A DNA stretch of 48,916 bases from an uncultured Prochlorococcus sp. (lineage in GTDB: Bacteria; Cyanobacteriota; Cyanobacteriia; PCC-6307; Cyanobiaceae): NCBI GenBank assembly GCA_902550485.1, contig CACCZQ010000004.1, positions 1 through 48,916 of the forward strand, in the 5' to 3' direction. The notes below the pieces were generated by a model. That model saw only the letters and a program-made list of their open reading frames with translations. It made no database searches and was not told where the DNA came from. How positions within the stretch are numbered: position 1 is the first letter of the stretch; every line of letters starts with the position of its first letter. This document shows, in pieces, positions 1 through 8,150 of the stretch. The position numbers and the translations under genes were made by a program.

Positions 1-424
1 TCTTATCCACAATCATATAAACAACTTTAGGGAAATCAACCTCAGATATAGGTACTGAAGATAATTCTTTGCGAGGTAAATTTTCTATTTCATAATCTAA
101 AGGAACAATCTCAAAAAAAGAATCCTCTGGAGCAAAATCCGATGAATTGTTATTCAAATTATTAATGCTTGTGTTATCTGGAACAGTAGAATCAGTATCA
201 GATTTTATCTTCTTTGATTTTTCTAATTTTCTAGGATCAGTAGATAAGTTTTTATTATTAGTTATTATCTCTTTATATTTAGATTCTCCAAGATTTTTTT
301 TCAAATTTCTAACTATTGTCAACTTACTACAATTAAATCTTTGAGATAATTCTTCTATTTTAATCCCCTTTTTGAAGATACTAATTAATTTTTTCTTTTG
401 ATCTTCTGTAAGTCTTTTTGCCAA
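1..424 (-). CDS. Helix-turn-helix protein, conserved cyanobacterial type (3' end off window)
   Basis: The frame is open from a TTG at 422-424 to the window edge, giving 141 codons and no stop. An in-frame TAA lies two codons upstream, so TTG is the only standard start. Residues 1-45 are basic and contain a helix-turn-helix-like stretch (EELSQRFNCSKLTIVRNLKK), as in DNA-binding or invertase/transposase-type HTH domains. A low-complexity Lys/Ser/Asn linker follows, then an acidic and hydrophobic part with EIVPLDYEIENLP and PKVVYMIVDK. I read it as a conserved picocyanobacterial DNA-binding protein of unknown target. It lies next to a tRNA and outside the sugar genes, so it is probably part of the stable flank rather than the capsule island. 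The reading frame is certain; the DNA-binding role is inferred. Confidence 0.7.
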   Translation of the reverse strand, partial: MAKRLTEDQKKKLISIFKKGIKIEELSQRFNCSKLTIVRNLKKNLGESKYKEIITNNKNLSTDPRKLEKSKKIKSDTDSTVPDNTSINNLNNNSSDFAPEDSFFEIVPLDYEIENLPRKELSSVPISEVDFPKVVYMIVDK

Positions 425-639
425 AATTTAAAAAAGATATTAAATACAATATTAAAATAGATCCTAAACAAATATAAGAAAATAATTATTTTCTCAATAA
501 ATTATTTTTTAAAGATTTACTGGTTAGGTGTGCTTGGCTGATATAAAATAGAAAAGTTGTAAATTAACTTGTTAAAAGTTCGATTTATTTCTGTTTTTCT
601 ATAATTGTTGCTTGAGTGACAAATTAGCGAAAACTCCCA

Positions 640-713
<74 letters not shown>

Positions 714-859
714 TAGTTCTAATGAACAAATATAAATAGATCTAAAATTTAAGTCCAGTGTAAATTTATAGAAGTTAAAGATATTGTTCAGAATTTATTA
801 ATTCTTGTTGATGACCGTGATAATAAATGAAGAATTTAATAATTAAAAAAATCCAATTT

Positions 860-1909
860 TTATGGCCTTCTGTAATAATCTGAATCAAAATAATCTTTAT
901 ACCATTTAGCAAAATTTATAATGCCTTTTTCTAATGAAGTTTTAGGTTCATAATCAATCCAACTTTTTAACAAATCAATATCTGCAAAGGTTGCTTCAAC
1001 ATCTCCTGGTTGCATTTCTTTCATGTTCTTTATTGATTTAACCCCGAATGAAGACTCCAATAATTGAATGAAATTAAAAAGATTTGTTGGATTATTACTC
1101 CCTACATTAAAGATTCTATGCGGAGCAAAGGAGGTTGAGGGGTCTGGTTGAGCATCAAGAAAATTAAAATTAGGAAAAGGAATTTTTAAAGAACACTTAT
1201 AAATAGCTTCTGTCACATCATCTATGTACGTAAAATCTCTTGACATATTTCCATTATTAAATACATTAATTTCTTTTCCTCTTAACATTGCATCTGCAAA
1301 AATCATTGGTGCCATATCTGGCCTACCCATTGGTCCATAAACAGTAAAAAATCTCAATCCTGTCATAGGAATTTGAAAAAGATGGCTATAAGAATGCGCT
1401 AACATTTCATTAGATTTTTTTGTTGCGGCATAAAGACTTATTGGATGATCAACAGAGTGTGATTCATTAAAAGGAGTAATCTTATTACCTCCATAAACTG
1501 AACTACTTGATGCATAAATCAAATGTTCTACATTATAGTTTCTACATCCCTCAAGAATATTTAAGAAACCTACAATATTGCTCTCTATGTAACTCATTGG
1601 ATTCTCTAATGAATATCTAACCCCTGCTTGTGCAGCCAAATTTATAACAATATTTGGTTGATATTCGTCAAAAATTTGATCTATTTTTTTTGCATCATCT
1701 ATATTTACCTTTAGAAAACTCCAACAATTATTGTGGTCGGTTTGTTCTATAGTTTCTATCCTTTTTTGTTTTAAAAGAGGATTGTAATATTCATTTAAAT
1801 TGTCTATTCCGATAACATTTAAACTCTCCGACAAAAGCTTTTTAGCAATTTCAGATCCGATAAAACCTGCTGCCCCAGTTACAAGAATTTTCTTTTTAGA
1901 TAAGACCAT
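860..1909 (-). CDS. UDP-glucuronate 4-epimerase (CapI-like, short-chain dehydrogenase/reductase)
   Basis: This 349-aa extended SDR protein has the N-terminal NAD-binding motif GAAGFIGSEIAKKL and the catalytic Ser-Tyr-Lys set (SSSSVYGG, then YAATKKSNE). SGLRFFTVYGP-like and RDFTYIDDVTEAI segments are typical of nucleotide-sugar epimerases. The stretch APHRIFNVGSNNPTNLFNFI is characteristic of the CapI/LspL group, which interconverts UDP-GlcA and UDP-GalA. UDP-GlcA would come from the UDP-glucose dehydrogenase at 37771-39207. It acts in the cytoplasm. It lies at the start of the surface-polysaccharide island and faces the same way as the Kdo genes, 327 bp beyond them. Family is certain. The exact sugar is less so: related enzymes include GDP-mannose dehydratases and UDP-xylose synthases, but the length and motifs fit the epimerase. 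Confidence 0.85.
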   Translation of the reverse strand: MVLSKKKILVTGAAGFIGSEIAKKLLSESLNVIGIDNLNEYYNPLLKQKRIETIEQTDHNNCWSFLKVNIDDAKKIDQIFDEYQPNIVINLAAQAGVRYSLENPMSYIESNIVGFLNILEGCRNYNVEHLIYASSSSVYGGNKITPFNESHSVDHPISLYAATKKSNEMLAHSYSHLFQIPMTGLRFFTVYGPMGRPDMAPMIFADAMLRGKEINVFNNGNMSRDFTYIDDVTEAIYKCSLKIPFPNFNFLDAQPDPSTSFAPHRIFNVGSNNPTNLFNFIQLLESSFGVKSIKNMKEMQPGDVEATFADIDLLKSWIDYEPKTSLEKGIINFAKWYKDYFDSDYYRRP

Positions 1910-2236
1910 ATGAAATAAAAATCAAAGAGGAAGCTGCGAACTTTAATAACAATTTTAATTCTCTACCATATCAATCTTCACATCTAATAATATCTTCTTC
2001 ACCGAAAAGAATTACATACTAACTTCTTTTAAGGGAAAAAATCTTTTTAAAGATGTGCAACTGAAATTTTAACTCTGAGAATAACAAATTCTTTAATCTT
2101 CTTTTAAGTTGATATCTGCATATTCAATCAGTACTTCAGCAAAACCTTTTAAAACAAACAATTACCCTATGGAAAGAACCCTTTTTTATGATTACTCTTT
2201 AGATCATTTTCTCTCTTTGGTTTATTTTGTGAAAAA
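1910..2236. other. Non-coding gap with a possible gene remnant
   Basis: There is no convincing gene in this 327-bp gap. On the minus strand, about 2096-2164, a 22-codon frame starts at TTG, ends in TAA and reads FVLKGFAEVLIEYAD near its start. It resembles the tail of a real protein and may be the remnant of a lost gene. The opposite-strand frame reaching into kdsB-kdsC is an antisense shadow. Confidence 0.35.
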
Positions 2237-3427
2237 TTATATTTTTGGATTTGTGCTTAACAAGTTCAATGTTTCTATAAATCCATTTATAACCCCTTCT
2301 CCACCTTTTATTTTCAAGTGAAATCTTGATATTTTTTTTAAATCTTCATGACAGTCTTTTACTGCGAATGAAAATGGAATTAGTGTGCAGCAGGGTATGT
2401 CGTTTTCATCATCCCCAATGTAGGCCAAGTTTATAGCTTCCAATTTCATTTCATTAATAAGTTCTAAACAACCTTTCTTTTTATCAGCTTGGCCTAATCT
2501 TATGAATTCAACTCCCAATTCTTTTGCTCTAACGCGCAATGGAACTGAATCTCTCCCACTCAGAAGACCAATTTTGAAGCCTTTTGATAAGAGTTTCTTA
2601 ATCGCTGATCCATCTTTTATGTTAAAAGATTTCAACTGTTCTCCATCATTTCCATACCATACAAGCCCGTTGGTTAATGTTCCATCAACATCACAAATAA
2701 GCCCTTTAATATTATTAGACAATAATGCATTTTCTGCTTTTATCAAATCATCTCGAGTGTCAACTCCGATTGACTTATGCTTTGTGATAAGCATTTTTAA
2801 TGACATATCATTTTCTAACCATTGCAGTTGTTCAAGATCTTCCAAATTGCTTAGAAAACTAGATTTAAGAGCTTTGATCTTTTGTAAAGCAGATTTTTTA
2901 AATGCATAAATACCCTTATGAATATAAAAGGTTTTCGCTCCGTATGGAATTTTTGATCTACTAAAATAAAGAGCATGTTGATTAATATCAAAAACCACCT
3001 TTACATTAGAGGGTTCTTCAGCTTCTAAACTATCAACTTCATGACAAATCGAAGCAATATCAACATCACTAGATTTTATTTTTTCATATAAATCACTTAA
3101 ATCGGTTGGGTTAACTAAAGGTTCATCCCCCTGTAAATTTATAATAAAATCAGAATCAATATGATCGAGAATTTCTAGTATCCTAGAAGTTCCATTTTTA
3201 TGAATTTCATCCGAGAGAAAACATTTAACTCCTAAATTATCAACAAAATCATAGATTATCTTATCCTCTGTTAATACAATTAAAGATTTATTAAAATTAG
3301 CATTTTCAGCCAATTCAATAACCCATTTGAGTAGTGGTTTGCCTGCTAATTGTATTAAAGGTTTATTAGGTAATCTAGAGGACCCCATTCTTACTGGAAT
3401 CACAATGGTACAAGTCTTATTCTTCAT
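2237..3427 (-). CDS. kdsB-kdsC: Fused CMP-Kdo synthetase (KdsB) and Kdo-8-phosphate phosphatase (KdsC)
   Basis: This is a two-domain cytoplasmic enzyme of about 396 aa. The N-terminal domain (about 1-245) is a cytidylyltransferase: VIPVRMGSSRLPNKPL is the nucleotide-binding signature, followed by HKNGTSRI and INLQGDEPL, as in KdsB/KpsU. The C-terminal domain (about 250-396) is a HAD phosphatase with motif I DVDGTLT, SGRD as motif II and IGDDENDIPC as motif IV. Its KdsC-like tail ends in a GG-x-G segment (KGGEGVINGF). In the Kdo pathway KdsC dephosphorylates Kdo-8-P and KdsB activates Kdo as CMP-Kdo, so the fusion joins the last two steps. I chose the ATG at 3425-3427, just before the synthetase motif; a longer frame from 3481 adds 18 unconserved residues. 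It lies 62 bp downstream of kdsA on the same strand. A sialic-acid-type cytidylyltransferase with HAD tail has similar architecture, but GTSR/QGDEPL and the kdsA neighbour favour Kdo. Confidence 0.88.
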   Translation of the reverse strand: MKNKTCTIVIPVRMGSSRLPNKPLIQLAGKPLLKWVIELAENANFNKSLIVLTEDKIIYDFVDNLGVKCFLSDEIHKNGTSRILEILDHIDSDFIINLQGDEPLVNPTDLSDLYEKIKSSDVDIASICHEVDSLEAEEPSNVKVVFDINQHALYFSRSKIPYGAKTFYIHKGIYAFKKSALQKIKALKSSFLSNLEDLEQLQWLENDMSLKMLITKHKSIGVDTRDDLIKAENALLSNNIKGLICDVDGTLTNGLVWYGNDGEQLKSFNIKDGSAIKKLLSKGFKIGLLSGRDSVPLRVRAKELGVEFIRLGQADKKKGCLELINEMKLEAINLAYIGDDENDIPCCTLIPFSFAVKDCHEDLKKISRFHLKIKGGEGVINGFIETLNLLSTNPKI

Positions 3428-3489
3428 TGAAATATTACTTTGAATCTGTTCATTATATTTAACAAGGTAAGTTAATAACAATAAATACT

Positions 3490-4344
3490 TTACTCAATCT
3501 GAATAATATCCTGATTCTTTACAAGGTTATCTATCTCACACACTTGATCTATAAATTCGGGAATCATATTTAATGGAATTGCTGAGGGGCCATCACATTT
3601 AGCAAAATCAGGGTTCTGATGTGCTTCAACGAATAATGCATCAATAGATGTAGCAGTGACTGCTTTAGCCAAATTTAGAGCATATTTTCTTCTCCCGCTT
3701 GATGCCGAGCTACCTTCATTTCTAAATTGCAAAGAGTGTGTAATATCAACACAAACTGGTTTATTCGTTTGTTCTTTAATTACTTGGAGACCAATAATAT
3801 CAACTATTTGTTGGTTATATCCATACATACTTCCCCTCTCACAAATAACAACATCTTCACATCCAAATTTTGAAAACTTTTGAACAATAAACTTAATTTG
3901 TTCTGGTGAAACAAATTGAGGTTTTTTAATATTTATAGGTTTACCTGTATTAGCTAAGGCTTGAATAAGATCAGTTTGACGCGCTAAAAAAGCAGGAAGT
4001 TGAAGCATGTCGCACACCTCTGCAGCTTTAGTTGCCTGAAATGTCTCATGAATATCTGTGAGAATTGGAACTTTCAAAATTTCTTTTATTTCTCTTAACA
4101 TCTCTAGACCTTTTGTAAATCCAGGTCCTCTATAACTATCAAAAGATGTTCTATTAGCTTTATCAAAACTTGCCTTAAAGACATAGGAGATTTGGTTTCT
4201 ATTACAAGATTCCTTAAATTTCATACCAATTTCAACAGCCTCATCAATATCACTTAAAACATTTAAACCGCCAATAATTGTTATTTTTTTTGACTCTTTT
4301 ATATTTATCGGATAAAAATACATCGTATAGTTATTAGCTAGCAT
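3490..4344 (-). CDS. kdsA: 3-deoxy-8-phosphooctulonate (Kdo-8-P) synthase
   Basis: This enzyme condenses arabinose-5-phosphate with phosphoenolpyruvate to give Kdo-8-phosphate in the cytoplasm. The 284-aa length matches E. coli KdsA. Recognisable segments are GGLNVLSD near the N-terminus, FKASFDKANRTS, RGPGFTKGLEML, LTDIHE, LQLPAFLARQTDL, CERGSMYGYN, VCVDITHS and VEAHQNPDFAKCDGPSAIPL. The Asn in GGLNVL occupies the place where metal-dependent KdsA enzymes have Cys, so by family knowledge this belongs to the metal-independent class. The ATG at 4342-4344 gives the usual length; a second ATG seven codons later is also possible. It lies upstream of the fused kdsB-kdsC, and kdsD is divergent 208 bp away. 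Confidence 0.96.
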   Translation of the reverse strand: MLANNYTMYFYPINIKESKKITIIGGLNVLSDIDEAVEIGMKFKESCNRNQISYVFKASFDKANRTSFDSYRGPGFTKGLEMLREIKEILKVPILTDIHETFQATKAAEVCDMLQLPAFLARQTDLIQALANTGKPINIKKPQFVSPEQIKFIVQKFSKFGCEDVVICERGSMYGYNQQIVDIIGLQVIKEQTNKPVCVDITHSLQFRNEGSSASSGRRKYALNLAKAVTATSIDALFVEAHQNPDFAKCDGPSAIPLNMIPEFIDQVCEIDNLVKNQDIIQIE

Positions 4345-4552
4345 TTAATCATATTAAATTAACATAATTTGCCTAATCGCATATAGTTTTCACGCCCAAA
4401 TACTTTAATAAAAGTTGTTAATCTTTTTTTCATTAAGAGGTATTTATTAAGTTTCATAAAATTTGAATCTTGTTTATTTTCTTTGTTATTTACAAATTTC
4501 GACTTAAAATTTGAGCCTTAGGCTTTATCATTATTAATTATGTATATATTAG

Positions 4553-5500
4553 ATGAGACCAACTGAAAGAATCAAAGAAGCACAAAGGGTACTAGAAGCA
4601 GAGGCTAGAGCAATTTTTGCTTCATCTAAAAAAATAAGTTTAAATTTTTCTAAATGCATTGACTTAATTATTGATTGCAAAGGGACAGTAGTAATATCAG
4701 GCATTGGTAAATCAGGAAATATTGGTAAAAAAATAACCTCAACCTTAGCCTCATTAGGCACACCTTCCATCTTTCTTCATACTTCAGATGCTTTTCATGG
4801 TGATCTTGGGATATTAAGAAGAGATGACCTTTTAATTTGCATCTCAAATAGTGGAGAAACTGATGAATTAGTAAGACTTCTAAACTACGCCAAAAGAAAT
4901 GATATTAAGAGCATAGCAATTACAGGGAATGTTAATTCAACAATAAGTAAGGAAGCATCTATTAGCCTTAATTCATCTGTCGAAAGTGAAGCTTGTCCTT
5001 TAAATTTAGCCCCTACATGCTCCACTTCAGTGACCATGGCACTTGGAGATGCATTAGCCAGCATTTGTGCAATGGAGAGGGGATTCAAAGAAATTGACTT
5101 TGCAAGATTTCATCCGTCAGGGAGTCTTCACAAGCTAAATTTTGAAACCGTAGATAATATTATGAATACTGAATCCCTGCCAATTTGTGCGAAAAATACT
5201 TCTATAAAGGACGTAATAATAGAAATATCTAAAGGCCAACTAGGCGCAGTTTTTGTTTGTGAAAACAAAAAACTTTTATGGGTCTTTACCGATGGGGATC
5301 TAAGAAGATGTATTGAAAGCGGAATTAAATTAACTGCTAATATAAAAGATCTTGAATTTTCACTTCCTATAACTACTAAATCATGTGCAAAAGTTTCGGA
5401 AGCATTAGATTTAATGCAATCAAATAAGATATCAATTTTGCCAGTTATCGATGACTATGGAACACTTATAGGATCTGTAAGATTATCACAATGCATATAG
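4553..5500 (+). CDS. kdsD: Arabinose-5-phosphate isomerase (KdsD/KpsF/GutQ family)
   Basis: This enzyme converts ribulose-5-phosphate to arabinose-5-phosphate, the first committed Kdo step. The 315-aa protein has an N-terminal SIS domain (about 35-170) with SGIGKSGNIGKKI, HTSDAFHGDLG and ISNSGETDEL. Two CBS domains follow (about 200-315; VFTDGDLRR and LPVIDDYGTLIG). Order and length match KdsD/KpsF. The HGDLG histidine, important in this family, is kept. It is transcribed away from kdsA and converges with the glycosyltransferase at 5513, with only 12 bp between the stops. In E. coli group 2 capsule loci the isomerase copy is KpsF, and the context here (kpsC, kpsS, kpsMT) fits that role. Confidence 0.95.
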   Translation: MRPTERIKEAQRVLEAEARAIFASSKKISLNFSKCIDLIIDCKGTVVISGIGKSGNIGKKITSTLASLGTPSIFLHTSDAFHGDLGILRRDDLLICISNSGETDELVRLLNYAKRNDIKSIAITGNVNSTISKEASISLNSSVESEACPLNLAPTCSTSVTMALGDALASICAMERGFKEIDFARFHPSGSLHKLNFETVDNIMNTESLPICAKNTSIKDVIIEISKGQLGAVFVCENKKLLWVFTDGDLRRCIESGIKLTANIKDLEFSLPITTKSCAKVSEALDLMQSNKISILPVIDDYGTLIGSVRLSQCI

Positions 5501-5512
5501 TATTTACAAAAT

Positions 5513-6433
5513 TTAAAAATCATTAAAAGATTTTTCTGATCTTTTTAAAGCATTTAGGAATAACCTCTCCCTTTCATCTGAATTATCAAGAAGATAAGAT
5601 ATTTTCTCAATCCAATCATCAATATTATTATCTAATAAAATCCCATCATGATTATCATTAATAAAGTCACAAAATGGCTTTAAATTACTATAAATTCCTA
5701 CAGCTTCAAGTCTAGTAATATCAAAAAACTTAGTTGGAGATCTAAAGTTATTAAAATTGGAGTTAAAAATTGGGTTCAATACAAGGTCCACCTTACCTAT
5801 CGTGGTATCAAAAAAAAAGGTCTCCCAATCCAACGGATATGACATTTTTATTCTTGGAACTGATCTGAAATAATTTCTCCATTTTTTATTTACATAAATT
5901 TCAATAAGACAATCATTTCTTTGTAGCTGTATTTTCTCAAATAGTTTCTTTAACCAAAGCAATTCTTTAGTGTGCGAACTTGTCCCAAGGTATGCAATTT
6001 TATAAAATTTTTTTAATGGAATATTTTGATTATGCTTTAGAGTTAACAAATTAATATTTATATCATTTTTGGGAATTTTTTGCTTTACTTTTTCTGCTAG
6101 TAATTTATTTGTTACCCAAATTTCATTAAGAAAAAAATTAAAGAAATATTTATAACAATAAATATTGATGAAGATTTTTAACTTATAAAGAAAAGGTATT
6201 TCTGAGAAGATATGTAAATCAAGTAAATTATCGTCAAGGAGTAAAATTATTTTTTTTGATTTCCTTTTTAAAAGGATAAGATCAAGAAAAATATTTAATG
6301 GTATATATCTAACTAAAATTATTGTTTTAAACTTATTTAAATATTTTTTATCTAGGTTTCTAGGATTTACAACTTTATAAATCCCCATTTTAAGCCAATA
6401 AAAAACCGTTGGGGTCACTCCATTAGAAATCAC
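5513..6433 (-). CDS. Probable glycosyltransferase, 5' end possibly damaged
   Basis: This 306-aa protein from a GTG at 6431-6433 has no textbook signature. Its C-terminal third looks like a GT-B nucleotide-sugar site: RSPTKFFDITRLEAVGIYSN followed by NHDGILLDNNIDDWIEKI, the pattern of a Glu-containing sugar-nucleotide loop and terminal helix. A hydrophobic segment (KIILLLDDNLLDLHIF) precedes it. The frame stays open upstream to 6523 and reads like protein (GLFLSHIIKFVNFDLLGKPI), yet holds no ATG, GTG or TTG. The only nearby ATG (6501-6503) is one base out of frame. Either a short form starts at GTG or the original start was lost by a one-base change. The substrate is unknown; transfer of a capsule sugar is inferred from position. 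Confidence 0.6.
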   Translation of the reverse strand: MISNGVTPTVFYWLKMGIYKVVNPRNLDKKYLNKFKTIILVRYIPLNIFLDLILLKRKSKKIILLLDDNLLDLHIFSEIPFLYKLKIFINIYCYKYFFNFFLNEIWVTNKLLAEKVKQKIPKNDININLLTLKHNQNIPLKKFYKIAYLGTSSHTKELLWLKKLFEKIQLQRNDCLIEIYVNKKWRNYFRSVPRIKMSYPLDWETFFFDTTIGKVDLVLNPIFNSNFNNFRSPTKFFDITRLEAVGIYSNLKPFCDFINDNHDGILLDNNIDDWIEKISYLLDNSDERERLFLNALKRSEKSFNDF

Positions 6434-6558
6434 CGCGATAGGTTTACCTAATAAATCAAAATTTACAAATTTAATAATGTGAGAAAGAAATAGACCTTTC
6501 CATTTTATATTATTTAGCTTAAATTAAGAAACAAATACTCTTTCGAATTTTATATTAA

Positions 6559-7401
6559 ATGTATGATTTTTTTACAAAAAATTTCGGTAATTATATTATT
6601 GAGAACTCTAAAGAACATTTAATATACCTAATACCTGGCGAGAAATTAGCTATTCAATTTGATTGGTATGGACAGCAAAGAGCAGAAGCATTTAATGTGT
6701 TAAAAACAATCCCATTAAAAAATGATATTGAAGAAAGAGATTTTTTCTTTCAACATATGATGATATGGAACAAAGAAAAAATGCAATTAGCAGGAGGGCA
6801 GAGATTTTTATTTAGCGAAAAGGGTACAGTTTTCAATAAAGAATATTCTTATTTAGAGTCTTATCATCCAGGTACTTTCGAGAAATTGAAAAGTGAAAAT
6901 TTTTGCGAAATAGGAAGAACATTTGTAATGCCAAATTTCCAAAATAAGAAAATACTTAAAGAATTAATTAGAGGATTTGTTAGAATACCTGAGTCAAAAA
7001 ATATGAATATAGGTATTGGATTAATAAGTTTTAATCATAGATTTCTAAATAAGGATTGTATAAATGCTTTTTTAAAGATTTTAAAGCTCTCAAATAATCG
7101 GACCTTAGATTTGCCCAATGGGAAATATTTATACGAGCATGAAATGGACTATGAGATTAATCCTGAAAAATATAAACTTGAATCAGAAAATATTAAATTT
7201 ATAGAAAAAGAATTAAAAATACTTGATAGTAATTTTCAAATGCCTCAAGTATTAAAGCCTTATTTAAGGTATTGCGATGTGTCTTATGAAAATTACTCTG
7301 TAGCCAAAGACTATAACGGAATAATACAACTTTTATTCTCAGGTAGATCAGAAAATATATCAGATAAACAAAGGAAATATCTAGAAAGATATGCTATTTG
7401 A
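6559..7401 (+). CDS. GNAT-fold N-acyltransferase-like protein (OlsB/hemolysin-type)
   Basis: This 280-aa protein resembles the GNAT-related acyltransferases of the OlsB and autoinducer-synthase type. Near the N-terminus is RAEAFNVLK, the arginine-rich entry helix seen in that group. A central CEIGRTFVMPNFQNKKILKE corresponds to the family pattern of E-x-GR-x-x-V followed by the acyl-carrier-binding helix. A C-terminal LKPYLRYCDVSYENYSVAKD mirrors the PLLKGYLR part of OlsB proteins. OlsB enzymes transfer a 3-hydroxyacyl chain from ACP to the amino group of ornithine. It converges with a PlsC-like gene (14 bp apart) that could add a second acyl chain, as OlsA does. The family call is moderately secure; the acceptor is unknown and could be an amino lipid or a capsule end group. 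Confidence 0.62.
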   Translation: MYDFFTKNFGNYIIENSKEHLIYLIPGEKLAIQFDWYGQQRAEAFNVLKTIPLKNDIEERDFFFQHMMIWNKEKMQLAGGQRFLFSEKGTVFNKEYSYLESYHPGTFEKLKSENFCEIGRTFVMPNFQNKKILKELIRGFVRIPESKNMNIGIGLISFNHRFLNKDCINAFLKILKLSNNRTLDLPNGKYLYEHEMDYEINPEKYKLESENIKFIEKELKILDSNFQMPQVLKPYLRYCDVSYENYSVAKDYNGIIQLLFSGRSENISDKQRKYLERYAI

Positions 7402-7415
7402 TAATCAAATATTTT

Positions 7416-8150
7416 TTAAGAATCTAAATAAAATTGGCATAGATCTAAATGTAAATCTTCAACACTTCTGTAGTCTTTTGGATTGAAAATTTTAACTTTT
7501 TCTACTTGCAAAACTAATTTTTCAGAACATATCCTTTTAAATATATATTTACCAATATTTCTATCGTAAGCAATATTAGCTTGTTCATTGAAAATGAATT
7601 TCCAAGCTATTACTTTTAGTTTATTAATCATTGATAACTTAGATACACTTTTTGAAAATCTTTTAACAATTGATGTATAAATAGATCCGCTAGGATAAAT
7701 AAGAACATTTTTATCTTTTTTACAGACTCTATCTAAAAATAAATAAGCTGATTTCCTATCATGAAAATTTAAATAATCAAAACAATGATGGCCGTAATTA
7801 TTCAATGAAGCCTCAAAAAAAGGAAGAAAATTCTTCAAATGTTTATCCACAGTTGTAATTGTTTTAATATTAAAAAAGTTTTGCGCTACAAATATATCTA
7901 GTGGATTATCATGATTTGATATATGTATTCCTTTCTTAAAAAGATTTTTTTTTAAATTTTGGTCAATATTATATTTTATACCCAAAGAAATTGAACAAAA
8001 GTAGGCTGCAGAACTAAATACATTTTTTGCAAAGTTCTTAAAATTTGAAAAAATAAGTATTAACTGAATTAAATAAAGTAGGTATGAAAGAATAAAAATG
8101 CATAGTCTAAAAATTATTTTTAAAAATTTCTCTATATTTAATTCTCTCAC
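7416..8150 (-). CDS. PlsC-like 1-acyl-glycerol-3-phosphate-type acyltransferase
   Basis: This 244-aa protein has a hydrophobic N-terminal anchor (about 14-35, LCIFILSYLLYLIQLILIF). The acyltransferase block I is SNHDNPLDIF, which contains His-x4-Asp, the catalytic pair of the PlsC family. IYPSGSIYTS stands where block III usually reads FPEGTRS, with Ser replacing Glu. It should act at the inner membrane, adding an acyl chain to a lysophospholipid or similar acceptor. Its ATG overlaps the stop of the kpsS-like gene by 4 bp, so the two are very probably translationally coupled. Because KpsS/KpsC build a Kdo linker on lysophosphatidylglycerol, a role in making or remodelling the capsule lipid anchor is possible. 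It may equally be the OlsA partner of the convergent OlsB-like protein. Confidence 0.72.
   Translation of the reverse strand: MRELNIEKFLKIIFRLCIFILSYLLYLIQLILIFSNFKNFAKNVFSSAAYFCSISLGIKYNIDQNLKKNLFKKGIHISNHDNPLDIFVAQNFFNIKTITTVDKHLKNFLPFFEASLNNYGHHCFDYLNFHDRKSAYLFLDRVCKKDKNVLIYPSGSIYTSIVKRFSKSVSKLSMINKLKVIAWKFIFNEQANIAYDRNIGKYIFKRICSEKLVLQVEKVKIFNPKDYRSVEDLHLDLCQFYLDS

Noticed and set aside
2109-2321. A 70-codon plus-strand frame reaching into kdsB-kdsC
   Set aside because: Half of it is the reverse of the conserved KdsC tail and the rest lies in AT-rich non-coding DNA.
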